Assembly: GCF_021155765.1 (NCBI RefSeq)
Contig: NC_060109.1
Coordinates: forward strand, 1,389,001-1,453,000
Direction: 5' to 3'
Length of the DNA: 64,000 bases
DNA from: Diprion similis
Lineage: Eukaryota > Arthropoda > Insecta > Hymenoptera > Diprionidae
Position numbers and translations under genes: made by a program. Positions 33,880-44,399 of the stretch are shown here, piece by piece. The notes below the pieces were generated by a model. It was not told where the DNA came from. It did no database searches and saw nothing but the letters and a program-made list of their open reading frames with translations. The first letter of the stretch is position 1. Every line of letters begins with the position of its first letter.

Positions 33880-34182
33880 ACATTACAGAAGCTGGAGGTG
33901 GGCAAAGGGTGAAATGGCCAAGGCAGTGGATGGGGAGCAACAGGCTGCACAGAGCAAGGGCCCGCACACGGAGGAACCCCTGAGGGAGGACGTACAACCG
34001 GCGAGACAGGGAGCAGCCCAGGCGTCCGAAGGCCCCAAGTCGACGGTGCCAAACTCGGCAAAGAGAAAACAGATCTCTCCCTGCGCAGGGGCAAGCGAGA
34101 AACGACCTTGCTCGGAAAATCCAGGGGCGGAGGAAGCTCCAACGGGAAAGGAAGAATGGAGCCAGGTGGTGAGGAGAAGTCG
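33880..34182 (+). pseudogene. Non-LTR retrotransposon ORF1 N-terminal scrap
   Basis: A GC-rich frame beginning MAKAVDGEQQAAQSKG and ending with EEWSQVVRRS has the low-complexity, Pro/Glu/Lys-rich character of the start of ORF1 (gag-like) in Jockey/R1-type non-LTR retrotransposons, and the E-W-x-x-V-x-R-R end is typical. It stops abruptly at 34,183 where Polinton polymerase sequence starts. The fragment is about 90 codons long. Minus-strand frames over the same bases are shadows of the composition. Confidence 0.45.
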
Positions 34183-34888
34183 GCACATTTACAACAATGG
34201 ACGAGGATGTGAAAAAACACGTCAATGGTACGAAAGAGAGTAAACGCGCCAAGGGTGTCAAAAGTTGAACCTTGAAGACCGCCACGTTTGACGATTATAA
34301 TCGATGTCTGTTGGCTTACAAGGAATTGACTCGATCGCAATGTCTGATACGTAGCAAAAAACATCAAGTAAGCACTGTCGTACAGAAGAAATTGGCTCTG
34401 AGTTGGCAAGATGACAAGCGGCAATTGATACTTGGGTAGGCCGACACCGTAACTTGGGGGTTTGCCACTGCCCATAAACTTGTTATAGGTTTAGCTGTAT
34501 GTATAAAACTGCCGCGAATATTCGGTTGCGAGCGAAGCTGTACACATTTACAACAATGGGCGAGGATGTGAAAAAACACGTCAATGGTACGAAAGTGAGC
34601 AAACGCGCCAAGGGTGTCAAAAGTTGAACCTTGAACACCGCCACGTTTGACGATTATAATCGATGTCTGTTGGCTTACAAGGAATTGACTCGATCGCAAT
34701 GTCTGATACGTAGCAAAAAACATCAAGTAAGCACTGTCGTACAGAAGAAATTGGCTCTGAGTTGGCAAGATGACAAGCGGCAATTGATACTTGGGTAGAC
34801 CGACACCGTAACTTGGGGGTTTGCCGCTGCCCCATAAACTTGTCATAGGTTTAGCTGTATGTATAGAACTGCCGCGAATATTTACGTT
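34183..34888 (+). repeat. Tandem copies of the PolB C-terminal segment, array B
   Basis: Two further copies of the array A unit are present. The first starts inside the unit at 34,183 (CACATTTACAACAATGGACG) and the second is complete, starting at about 34,521. They carry the same ancestral stop as array A, and one sub-variant (GACGATTATAATCGATGTCT) differs from array A (GACGATGATAATCGCTATCT). So arrays A and B diverged after the tandem duplication or were partly homogenised. Confidence 0.85.
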
Positions 34889-35180
34889 TGACACTTCGGA
34901 CGATCCTTTGTCAAATTATTTATTCAAAAAATGAAAAAAAAAATTGCTAGAAACGCAAACAAGTTTTCCAGAAATGAAGAAAAGTTTACCAGAAATGAAA
35001 AGAAGTTTTCTGGCAATAGAATGAGTATTAATTGCGGAGGAAAAATTTGTACATAATTATGTTTTTTTCCGCATATTGGCTATGCTGATGCGATGGGCAT
35101 CATGACCATGTACAGCTCGTATAACAATGGGCGAGACAAAGGGAGTAATATTGATGTAAATGTCAGTTATTTTAACAATC
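34889..35180 (+). repeat. Tail of array B, duplicated from 30,956
   Basis: This matches 30,956-31,199 and then jumps to match 31,485-31,510. The jump shows that about 285 bases differ between the two copies. After 35,180 the sequence becomes unique. Confidence 0.7.
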
Positions 35181-35296
35181 GTTCATGACAAGAACCTAGT
35201 GGCCAAAACTTTTCGAGCTCTCAAAGGCGATGAATGTACACAGTGGCACCGAAATACAAAAAATAAATAAATACTGAAATAAAAGACGATGGACAC

Positions 35297-36270
35297 ATGC
35301 AGGATCTTCGCACCCTGAAGGTTGTATATAAGACAAAGTCGGAAGAAAGATGCCAAGAACAATTGACAATACAATCGTTAGATTTGTCAGATTTAATGGA
35401 ATTGTGGGTTACAGAAAATAAAAATAAAGATCCTCTCTTAAGGCATGTAAGTCTACCATTGATGGCCATAATGTACACCGAAGGAAACCTGAATGTTATA
35501 CCTCGCGGGAAACCAATAGTATTACACATGGATGCAACAGGATCAATCGCCCGTCAACCACAAGACTTGAGGTGTAAAAAAAACATATTTTTATTGTATC
35601 ATCATAAAACATGATACGAAGTTACTTACACTGGGGCATATGATAACGTCCGAACACAGTATTGCATCCATCTGTGTTTTCTTAAAAAATTATAAGTATT
35701 TCGTAATCAATTGTGGTCAAAAGTGGCCAATTGCAAACCTCATAACAATAGATTGGTCTCTATTTTACAAGAATGGAATCTTTCAACTATTCAGAATTAC
35801 TTGAACGTCATGAAAGAATTCTGTGTAAACAATATATTCCCACCCAAAAATCTTATCATCTCAAAAACTTGTTATAAGCATTTCATGAAGCGAGTCTCCG
35901 ATACTATACGGAGGAAATTCCTGGAGCATGTCGATATAAAATCTCATTCTCATTAGAATGCATCGGGCTTATGGCTATATGTCGAAATATCCGAACACTG
36001 GATGAAATATTCGAACATTTTGCAACAATAATGCTAGCGAAGGATCACGATGACGCCAACGATAGTATTGTTGCCTTAAATAGTATGCTGAGTGTTGAAT
36101 TAAGTCTAAATCCATACCTGTAGGATTATATGAGTGCTATGTTATGTTTACTAACTACCATGTTTCTGGTGAGCGATACAGCGATGCGAAGAGGTCACCG
36201 CAAAATCGCTACACTCTCGTACGAAGCATTGGAGAGCAAACATCGAAAGTCATTACGTTATCACTAAGTA
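35297..36270 (+). pseudogene. Transposase remnant with 'DATGS' motif (MULE-like)
   Basis: The frame at 35,297-35,614 contains IPRGKPIVLHMDATGSIARQ, a motif common in insect transposase-like proteins with an RNase H-like core. After a break, other frames read IASICVFLKNYKYF and ITIDWSLFYKNGIF (about 35,668-35,780), then YLNVMKEFCVNNIF, CYKHFMKRV and, near 36,000, CRNIRTLDEIFEHFATIML. Several frame changes and stops interrupt it (near 35,611, 35,790, 35,956 and 36,123). The palindromic MITE follows at 36,280. Confidence 0.5.
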
Positions 36271-36279
36271 TATATATTA

Positions 36280-36890
36280 GGGTGATTCAAAATAAAAAAA
36301 ATATTTTTTTTGCAGAAACAGGCTTAAAAGTTTTATTTAGGTATAAAAGTAAGCCTGTAAAAATTTGAACTCTTAATATTAATATTAAGATGCTCCTCGT
36401 CGCACTTTTCTATTTTCCATAAAAATAACACGGAAAAAATGGATTTTGCTCTTTCTGATTTTTATGACTAGCCAACGACGCGTCGTACAGAAAATTCATA
36501 GACATATTTTGGTAGAAAATTGAACGCTCTAGAAAAAAGATCTCTTGTCATTTTTTGATAAATCTACTCTTTCAAAAGTTATAAGGGTCAATTTTTAGCC
36601 CTAGTTAACTTTTGAAAGAGTAGATTTATCAAAAAATGATAGGAAATCTTTTTCCTAGAGCGTTCAATTTCCTACCAAAATATGTCTATGAATTTTCTGT
36701 ACGACGGGTCGTTGGCTAGTCATAAAAATCAGAAAAAGCAAAATCCATTTTTTCCGTGTTATTCTTATGGAAAGTGCGATGAGGAGCATCGTAATATTAA
36801 TATTAAGAGTTCAAATTTTTACAGGCTTACTTTTATACCTAAATGAAACTTTTAAGCCTATTTCTGCAAAAAAAATTTTTTTTTATTTTA
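36280..36890. mobile_element. Palindromic MITE, about 300-bp arms
   Basis: Almost the whole 610 bp is one inverted repeat. The left arm (about 36,290-36,587) and the right arm (about 36,599-36,888) match with only a few differences, around a centre near 36,593. Matching marks are GGCTTAAAAGTTT with AAACTTTTAAGCC, CTTAATATTAATATTAAGAT on both sides, and GAACGCTCTAG with CTAGAGCGTTC. The ends are A- and T-rich (ATTCAAAATAAAAA and its reverse). No coding capacity is present. The near-perfect arms imply recent insertion. Confidence 0.85.
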
Positions 36891-36894
36891 TACA

Positions 36895-37330
36895 CATCGC
36901 TTCTAGGGTACAGTAAAACTAAATGGCTTACTCTTTTATCTACTGTGGAAAGAATATTTAGATACAGTTATTCTCTGCTTTAAAGTCTTACTTTCTGTCA
37001 CAAGACAAATGTCCGAACGTACTTGAAAAGAACGTAGATGAAAACAAAGTGATCGAAAATTATTTATCCATGGAAAGCTTGTTAAAATGGACAGAAGATA
37101 ACTTGGACACAGAAAAACGATGGATCGAAGTTTTTACTTTCTTTCCAGAAAGTCAGTACCATATAAAGACTGTTAATTTTTGGTACAGTATATATTATGT
37201 CTTCCTGGAACCAATGCACCTACGGAACGGGTGTTTTCCTTGACGAACGCCATTTGAGCATCGGAAAAAACTGCAATGACCATGGAAACAATAAAGGTAA
37301 TATTGCAAGTAATTGATAAAAGATAAAATC
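36895..37330 (+). pseudogene. hAT-type transposase C-terminal remnant
   Basis: A broken frame ends with APTERVFSLTNAI and, after a stop, SEKTAMTMETIKVILQVI (about 37,209-37,311). This is the hAT dimerisation-domain signature, where TERVFS and a later M-x-x-x-x-x-x-x-L segment are conserved. The preceding 300 bases read through several stops. It is a different hAT lineage from the 5.9-7.8 kb copy. Confidence 0.6.
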
Positions 37331-37789
37331 CTACATCAAGATCCTGATGTTTTGACGAAAATCCACAGTTCGGAAAAGTATAAGTAGAAAACTCACAAGT
37401 AAAAGTATCTTACGTAACTGATACGTACTACAGATTTTTTGTCGTTTGCAATACTTGCGTGTATAAATCTAAAAAATGCTAGTCTACGATACTAAGATTA
37501 TAAAATATAAAAATATTGTATCAAAAGTTCAATTCTTATGTGAAATGCCATAAAATACAAAATTCCCTCAATTTGTCAAATATTGCTAAAAAACATATTA
37601 ATAAAAAATTGAACAGCTAAATCATTGAATGTATAGTGTATACATTATTTCGGGTGGGGGTGTTCTAATAGTGATGATTTCGATTTCGGTCTTTTGCCGT
37701 GGCCGAATCCGTGCAAACGTATCAGCCGGCATTTTGTCAACATCATGAAAAACAAAGAGAACAAGAATAATATCAGAATCCAGATATTA

Positions 37790-39430
37790 TCCAACGACAC
37801 AAAGTTCTCGCTGTTTTAATACATAACGAAAGGCGTGTGGAATTGAAATGTTTTTCGTTTTTTTTTTTTTTTTAAACAATATCAACGTATTCCATTTTCA
37901 AAATCATCGCAATAAACTTACTCATCCGATTAGAAATACATAAATACATCCACTGAATTCGAAAGGAAAAAACGCGTCCACCGAGTCGCTTCACGTAATA
38001 TGAACCTTTTTCAAACGGCTGTGCGAATTAAAATATTGTGAAACTCACCTGGGAGCAAAACTTAGGATGTAGTTTGCGTGAGAAATCACCTGGATATACG
38101 CTTCTTGTTCACATTTTTCCAGCAGTAATTAATCGGACGGTGAATTTATCACTCCAAACGTTTTTTGAACCAACAGGAGTCGGTCGCTGATCACGTCCCA
38201 CATGTGTAATGCTGCGTCGAAATTTCACCGGCATCCGACCTTCCACCGACGACTGAATTCAGAATGGCCGTTTCGGTGAATCGATTTGCCTGCTGAAAGC
38301 CCTCACACAAAGAAGAGCGGTTGCGACTCCGCTTATGTGATGGCGCAGAAGTTCGGTGTAAATCATGGCTATACTTTCATGAGCAGCGAAGCGTAGCGGC
38401 AGCAGCAGCAGCATTTCCCACCATCCAAGCATTCTGATTGGTTGACTAATCCAACCTAACCTAAGTCGACCAATAGAATGCTTTGATGGTAGGGAATGCT
38501 GATTCTTTTTGCTGCTCATGAAAACTCCATCCTTAGTAGTCATGGGGCCCGTAGACTAACTTATACCGTTGACTGAAGATATATACTAAATGGCCGTTTA
38601 ATCGCGTCAAAATTTAGCGAAACACCTGGTTTATCGTGGTATTGATATAGGAGAATTAGTTTTTGCTATTTCGCTTTTGTATTTAGTAATATTCTATATT
38701 TTTCACCAGAAATTAATTATAAATATGTGCGATTAATTCATGTGGTGTAAGTTCGTTTGACCTAATTGATTAGGATAAAAGAATTTGGATATTCGTAAAC
38801 CACATTACGTGCAACTTCCTTCGTCTTAAAAATCAAGTCAAACACCATTTGCATTTTTAACCCCTCAAATTTAGTATATATAAGCTATTTATTAACCAAC
38901 AATATTAACCAGACAGTGACTATGGGGTCAAAAAAATTTAATCGTAGGGGAACAAAATAGTTAATTTATAAAAGGAAAGTGTTGTTACATTGAAATCTTG
39001 CAGGTCTGCAGCATTAATTCGTCGCGAACTTGGAAAATTAGGCCTGGGTATACGTGCAGACCGAAATTTATTTTAACTTCGCCCGAGTATATTTTTCTAT
39101 TTGTCATGTCTTCAATATGTTTAAATGAAAAGTGGCAAAAATTCTATGACTCGGCTTTTCATTCTACAAAAGATGTATTCCCGTGTTTTTCACAAATTTC
39201 TTTTTTTGAAATGTGTCAACATTCATTTTGAATTTTTAATGTGTCAACATTCATTTTCTGCCGATTAGCAGTTTTCTACATCATCGCCTGAATCAAGTTT
39301 CTAGTTCAGGTTCCAAGCAGTTTCATCGCCTGATGGCAGGCAACTTACACATCACTCTTAACCGCCTAAGTATAAACAATCTGATACTCGGTTGAATGGC
39401 ACCTGATTATCTGCAACCAGCGAAAGATTA
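37790..39430 (+). repeat. Dispersed repeat R2, copy 2
   Basis: Matches 7,490-10,080 with deletions. The transposase-derived part is at its left end (37,837-38,060) and the tail block ATTCTGAATTCAAGTTTC-like sequence is near 39,280-39,415. It contains a 143-bp hairpin insert (38,378-38,520) that copy 1 lacks. Confidence 0.65.
38378..38520. mobile_element. Small foldback MITE inserted in R2 copy 2
   Basis: CATGAGCAGC at 38,378 returns as GCTGCTCATG at 38,511-38,520, and the inner arms (CAGCATTTCCCACCATCCAA and GATGGTAGGGAATGCTG) also pair. Copy 1 of R2 has no such sequence at the corresponding place, so this is a later insertion. It contains a short GCA-rich run. Confidence 0.75.
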
Positions 39431-39542
39431 AGCTCAATTTTCAGCTCAGTATGTATAAATCTATACAAAATCATGTGCTCAAAGTTTAAGTTTTAGATTT
39501 AAGCGTATTTGTGCCAAATTATACAGGAAAAAATAAATGTCA

Positions 39543-40783
39543 ATATTTATTGTTTCAAATAGTAACACAGAACCCAGGGTGTCTGATTGGTAAAATACTA
39601 CAATCACTTAGTAATTTTAACTGTTTGAAACGAGAGAGGGTTGATTCTACAGAAATCAGTTCTACAGAATATGTTCTACAGACACTTTTCTACATAATAT
39701 TTTTTTACAGGAAGGAACTTGGAATTCGCATCAGAGATTATCCTGCATAATTTATTTTACATGAGAATTGTTCAACAGAAGATTTTTCTACAGAATAGTT
39801 TTCTAGTTTCACACATCCAACGCAGTACCTGTTCGACACAATTCACATTCAACATACATATATAAATTCAAACCAAATAATCGAAATTAAATTAGATTAC
39901 ATTAAATGAAATTAAATGAAAATAAATTAAATTGCCGATTAATGTATGCTTCTAATGATTTGATGTGTTTGAATTCCGCGCTGCAAGTCAGGGAGTCACC
40001 CGCGAGGTGGCGCGCGCATCTCGCTGCGCCGCTGCTGCCTCCCCCCCCCCCCTCGTTGTCCGTTTGGTCAGTTCCCGAGGACTTCGGGCATTTTCGTTCC
40101 AGCCGCTGCACAGTTCAGACGCGTGCGAGAGAATTCTGATACACCACATTCTGTTCTAGCGTTATACTTTTAGCGATAGCGAATTTCTCTTGTAATTGAG
40201 AGAGGGTAGTTCTCGTTGTTTTTCTTTTATTTCCGGTTACACATATTAAGCGTTAATTTGACTATTTCTTTACAAATATCGACAAGAAAAATAAAGACAC
40301 TCGGGTAACCTTTTCTGGGACCCAATCTTTTACCCGCAGAAACACGATGATTGCTCTGGATGTGTGTTGTATTAAACACAATCTTGAGAAAAATATTCTG
40401 TGGAAAAATTTCTTTGCAGAAATATATTGTATAAAAAAATGTTCCGTAGAAAAATTTCTTTGCAGAAACGTATTCTATAAAATAATGTTCGGTAGAAAGT
40501 TATTCTGTAGAACAATTCTCATGTAGAATAAATCGTGTAGGATAATTTCTGATGCGAATTTCAAGTTCCTTCCTGTAGAAAAATATTTTATAGAAAAATA
40601 TTCATGTAGAAAAGAGTCTGTAGAACATATTCTGTAGAATCGAACCTCATTCTTTGAAACAGTAATGTTCTACGTTCAAATATTCCTTTTCTACACACAA
40701 ATTTTATATTTTAGCATTTGTATGATAATTTTTTTTAATTAAATATTGAAACCACAATTTTACTATTTGAAACAATAATGTTT
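39543..40783. mobile_element. Large foldback element with internal short repeats
   Basis: The outer ends ATTGTTTCAAATAGTAA (about 39,549) and TTACTATTTGAAACAAT (about 40,757) are inverted. Inner arms match from about 39,636-39,806 and 40,490-40,660, including GGAAGGAACTTGGAATTCGC with its inverse. The arms are made of short TTCTACAGAA-like units about 20 bp apart. The core (about 39,976-40,140) is GC-rich with a 10-12 base C run, and around 40,280 there is an AATAAA followed by GGGACCCAATC, which could belong to an LTR nested inside. No long supported gene is in the core. Confidence 0.7.
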
Positions 40784-40789
40784 AATAAT

Positions 40790-41930
40790 CGCACTATTAC
40801 TTATTCGCGTTAATTTTTTCTGTGTAGTACATTATTGAGCTTTTGTGACCTCAGAAATATACCCAAAAACTACGTCTTGTGCAGTTTTAACTGTATCGTT
40901 GGGTGGAAAAAATAATCTAGGAATAATCTACGATCTGACTTACTGATCCCCTAGTTCCCAATCATACTGATTACGGGAAAAGGTGGTGTAATTAGGACGA
41001 TAGTCCACAAATTGTAATTAATTGTTATTAATATGATTGTGAACTAGGGTCTAGGGTGTTGAATAGTAGAGGTCGGTAGGGGTGGAAAAATTTGAATAGC
41101 TTACTGGCGGCAAATGTGTAAATCTGCTACTGGGAATGAGGCCAACCCAAACAGACCTCCGAAAACAATGTCTTTCAATTTAAATATTATAATTGAATAC
41201 AGCACAAAGTTCACTAAATCAGAGACCTTTGTAACAATTGCTATCTAGTAGTACAAATATTTCCATACATAATCTTCGAAACCTGTTGGTGCAGTGCTTT
41301 TCAGATAAGTAATTGTATTTTTCAATAAATATACTCCGTTGATCTGTAACTAAAATTTGAAAGTATCGAAGAAACGTCGCACGAAATCATAGAAAAAAGG
41401 GTAATCCAATTCGTGAATAGTTCGCGAATTGGTGATAGAAAGCATATTTAAACTTGTATCATTATACATGTTTGTTTAATTATATTTTTGTGTTAAATAA
41501 CTAATAAACTGTTAATGGGATTCAAATTGATAGGCCTATGTGGAAGTTCTTACTTTCGTTTTTGTTTTGTCATGAAAAATAACTCCGTGAATCATTTCAG
41601 AATTGTAATGTGTAACAAAAATTGCAACTCCGTCCGTAAATGTGCGATTTTGTATTCATACCATTCATTGTGATGCAGTGAATATCGTAAAGGAAATAAA
41701 TTGCATCACAAATGATTGAAATTCATTGAGCTTTCGAATCTCATTTCAAAAGATTCATGAAATGTATACATATAGTATACGATCCTTTAGTAATTAGATA
41801 AATAAATTTAGATGTTCTGTGATAATGGTTTATTATAAAATTATTTATTAAAATGTTTCTCATTATAAAATTACATGAATACATTTTATGGCACAGTAAT
41901 CTTGTAAGTCATCGAGAAATATTTTATTCA
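40790..41930. other. AT-rich intergenic stretch, no gene seen
   Basis: No coding frame or splice pattern is visible. A small palindrome (ATTCGTGAATAGTTCGCGAAT) is at about 41,409-41,429. Confidence 0.5.
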
Positions 41931-41932
41931 AT

Positions 41933-41938
41933 GAAAAG
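41933..41938 (-). terminator. Poly(A) signal AATAAA of Kazal gene 1
   Basis: On the minus strand AATAAA lies about 120 bases beyond the Kazal stop codon at 42,056-42,058. The position suits a 3' end. Confidence 0.4.
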
Positions 41939-42055
41939 ATAATAGCACCGTAACTCAACAAAATAATGAAGAATTACAAGCACTTATACACATCAAAATC
42001 GGAGACGATGTTTCGTTGCGGTATTTTGGTTGAAGTTTTGAGGGATTTTCATTTT

Positions 42056-44202
42056 TTATGCCAGCTTCTCACAGCGTCCATAAAACAGCAGTTGTACGCC
42101 TGGAAATAGAAGGTAAAACATTATGACATTATGAATACCGCAATGACGTCACATTATCAGTTAAATAATACTCCCAAGATGACGATGCAATAAATACCGG
42201 TTATTGAACAATTTGCACGCAATCAGAAAGCAATGTATATAATCTATTTCAACCAATTCGTCTGACTTGATTTTTAGAATTCGACGAAACAGCTAGATAT
42301 AATAAAAAAATATAATGAACATTGAGTGTGATCATTTTCAAAGCCTAAAGCGAAATCATTCCAATTTGAAAATCACATTTCACGTCGCCTACAAATATGC
42401 ACCACTTTATCAACAATCATGGAAAATTCTGAAACTAATCACTTGAATCAGCAGAGTCGAAAGCAGATTAAGTTTATCTGACTAATTGCCGCAGTAAACT
42501 TTTCTGGGTAAATTTGTTTTTAATATTTCTGTTTACGTATTTACGAAACGTCGCACCTAATCGCATACATCCTGAATAAGAATTCATATTTGTTCGTTAT
42601 ATTTAAATACTTGGTATTTTCTGATAGAATACATATGTTGCAATATTTTTACTAATTATGTATATTTACTAAATATATTTCCTAATTACTAACGCATCAG
42701 GAAGTGTTTGAGTGAATAACGAGAACAGAGAGCAAAATATGCAAAAATAAAACAATGAATATTCAATATTCGAAAAGTGAGGATCGGTGCCTCCCTCCCT
42801 TCCTATCACCGGGACCCTAAAAAAAAAAGAATAACCGGTTTATCGAGGTACTCAATTTTGTGCATCACTTCATTTCCAAGCACCTACAATTACGTCAAAT
42901 AGCAAAAACCAGTTTTTATTGTAACCTGTTTTGTGCGTGAATTATTAAAAGCAGACGTAATGTCTTTTGCAGTTAAAAAAATGACGTTTATATTCATTCT
43001 GAATGAAATGTATTCTAAACGTTATTCGGATGAACTCAAAACTTCGGGTCAACCGATATGAAATAATTCTCTCGAACAGCCCAGCGCAAAAAATTCTGAA
43101 TCGTTTTACAAATTTTGCTTAGGCCTCAAATCCTATGCATTACACTTTCATCTTTCACTTTATTTTCTTGAAAATTTCAAAGGAAAAAGAAAAAACCAAA
43201 AAATCGCTGCTGCCGGTTCCATTCGTAAAACGGATTATTCTGATTTCAACCTCGTATTCCCGTCCTTGACATAAGACAGTATGTATTAATACGTACGAGG
43301 TTATAAAAAAATTCACAATCGGAAACGAATGAAATTTCAACCCTTCGAATATCTTCATTGACAAAGCACGACCGCATGAATTATACTCACCTAGGCCACA
43401 ATTTTGGGCGCATTTCAGCATTTCTTCATTGGTATAGGTAACTCTGTTATCACCACAGACTGGATTATACTGAGGTGTAGTAACGCATGGACAGTTTGCA
43501 GGCATCCCAGGAGTCGTGGCCACTGTTGACGGAGTAGTAGTTGAGGTCCTCGGGGATGCGATCGTCACTGTACCATCATCTGGATCTCTTTCCCACCAAT
43601 TTTGCTGGGCTGATGCATCGTGGACGAAGCATGCCAAAACTACGATTCATGGGAGGGAGAATGACAAGTCGTTGAATGGTCATTCATGAGTGCAGTGTAA
43701 GACATATAATAGCCTGTCACGTGAGGAAATTATAGTTGGAAATGGCAATCTCATGATTATGCGAGAGATTCGACATTTGGTAGTTTGCTGTTCCAATTAG
43801 TGAGGAACACATCTGCTGACGATGAGTTCAAGTTAACCGCCAGAAGCACCTCGAGTGTAAAAATTCCGCGATAAGTAGCTTCATTAAAGTTGGTGACAAA
43901 CACCAAGAAGAATCGTTCGTTCAATTTCAAGAGTACAAAAGTGATTATCTAGCAAAAATCTCTCATTGATGTCGAAAAACTGTTCAGATCCAAACCATCG
44001 CCAAGTCCATTACAACACTTGCTTAGTGAAGAAATTGGTAATCAACTAATGCAATTGAAATATGAAACATGTGAAGAATTTCACGAGAAAATTGAAAAAC
44101 GTGGTAAAAAAAATGGAGCAAAAACATTTTTGATCAGCTGAATGTACATAAGTAGTAACACTCACCGGCAACAATGACAAGAGATGTTGATGCTACTTTC
44201 AT
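42056..44202 (-). CDS. Secreted Kazal-type protease-inhibitor-like protein, 3 exons
   Basis: The gene model on the minus strand joins exon 1 (44,202-44,166), exon 2 (43,639-43,391) and exon 3 (42,099-42,056). All junctions are phase 1 with GT donors (GTGAGT, GTGAGT) and AG acceptors, and the total is 330 nt or 109 residues. Residues 1-23 form a signal peptide ([18 protein letters not shown], cleavage after DASA). A Thr/Ser-rich linker covers about residues 36-58. The Kazal domain is residues 62-105, with six cysteines at 62, 64, 74, 89, 93 and 105 and the NPVCGDNRVTYTNE core. The close first two cysteines are seen in many insect Kazal proteins. The predicted P1 residue is Thr66, so a trypsin-type target is unlikely. 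A TATA box is 159 bases upstream of the ATG. The product is expected outside the cell, perhaps in haemolymph, saliva or venom; the target protease is unknown. Confidence 0.85.
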
Positions 44203-44360
44203 GATGGACAGTCTGACTATCTTTCTTCAGGAATGTACCGAACAGTCTGATAACGTAAACACTTCAGTGTTGCCGCTACGCTTGATCACCGCCGTTGATA
44301 GTCTCGTCTTCACCGCGTTGAGATTGAAAGTGAACTGAGTCTGCCGAGGTCAACTCAAGT

Positions 44361-44368
44361 TTTATATA
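44361..44368 (-). promoter_or_regulatory. TATA box of Kazal gene 1
   Basis: Minus-strand TATATAAA is followed about 30 bases later by an arthropod-type initiator TCAGTT (plus-strand 44,333-44,338). This spacing is right for a core promoter. Confidence 0.65.
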
Positions 44369-44399
44369 CCCGGTAAATACACTGCCATAGCCCCGGGAT

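Noticed and set aside
33831..34894. Minus-strand frames of 100-214 codons over the GC-rich ORF1 scrap and array B
   Set aside because: They span unrelated element fragments and arise from GC-rich composition opposite the plus-strand sequence.
39902..40159. Overlapping frames on both strands in the GC-rich foldback core
   Set aside because: Frames are open in three registers at once because of base composition, with Ala/Arg/Pro runs and no domain.
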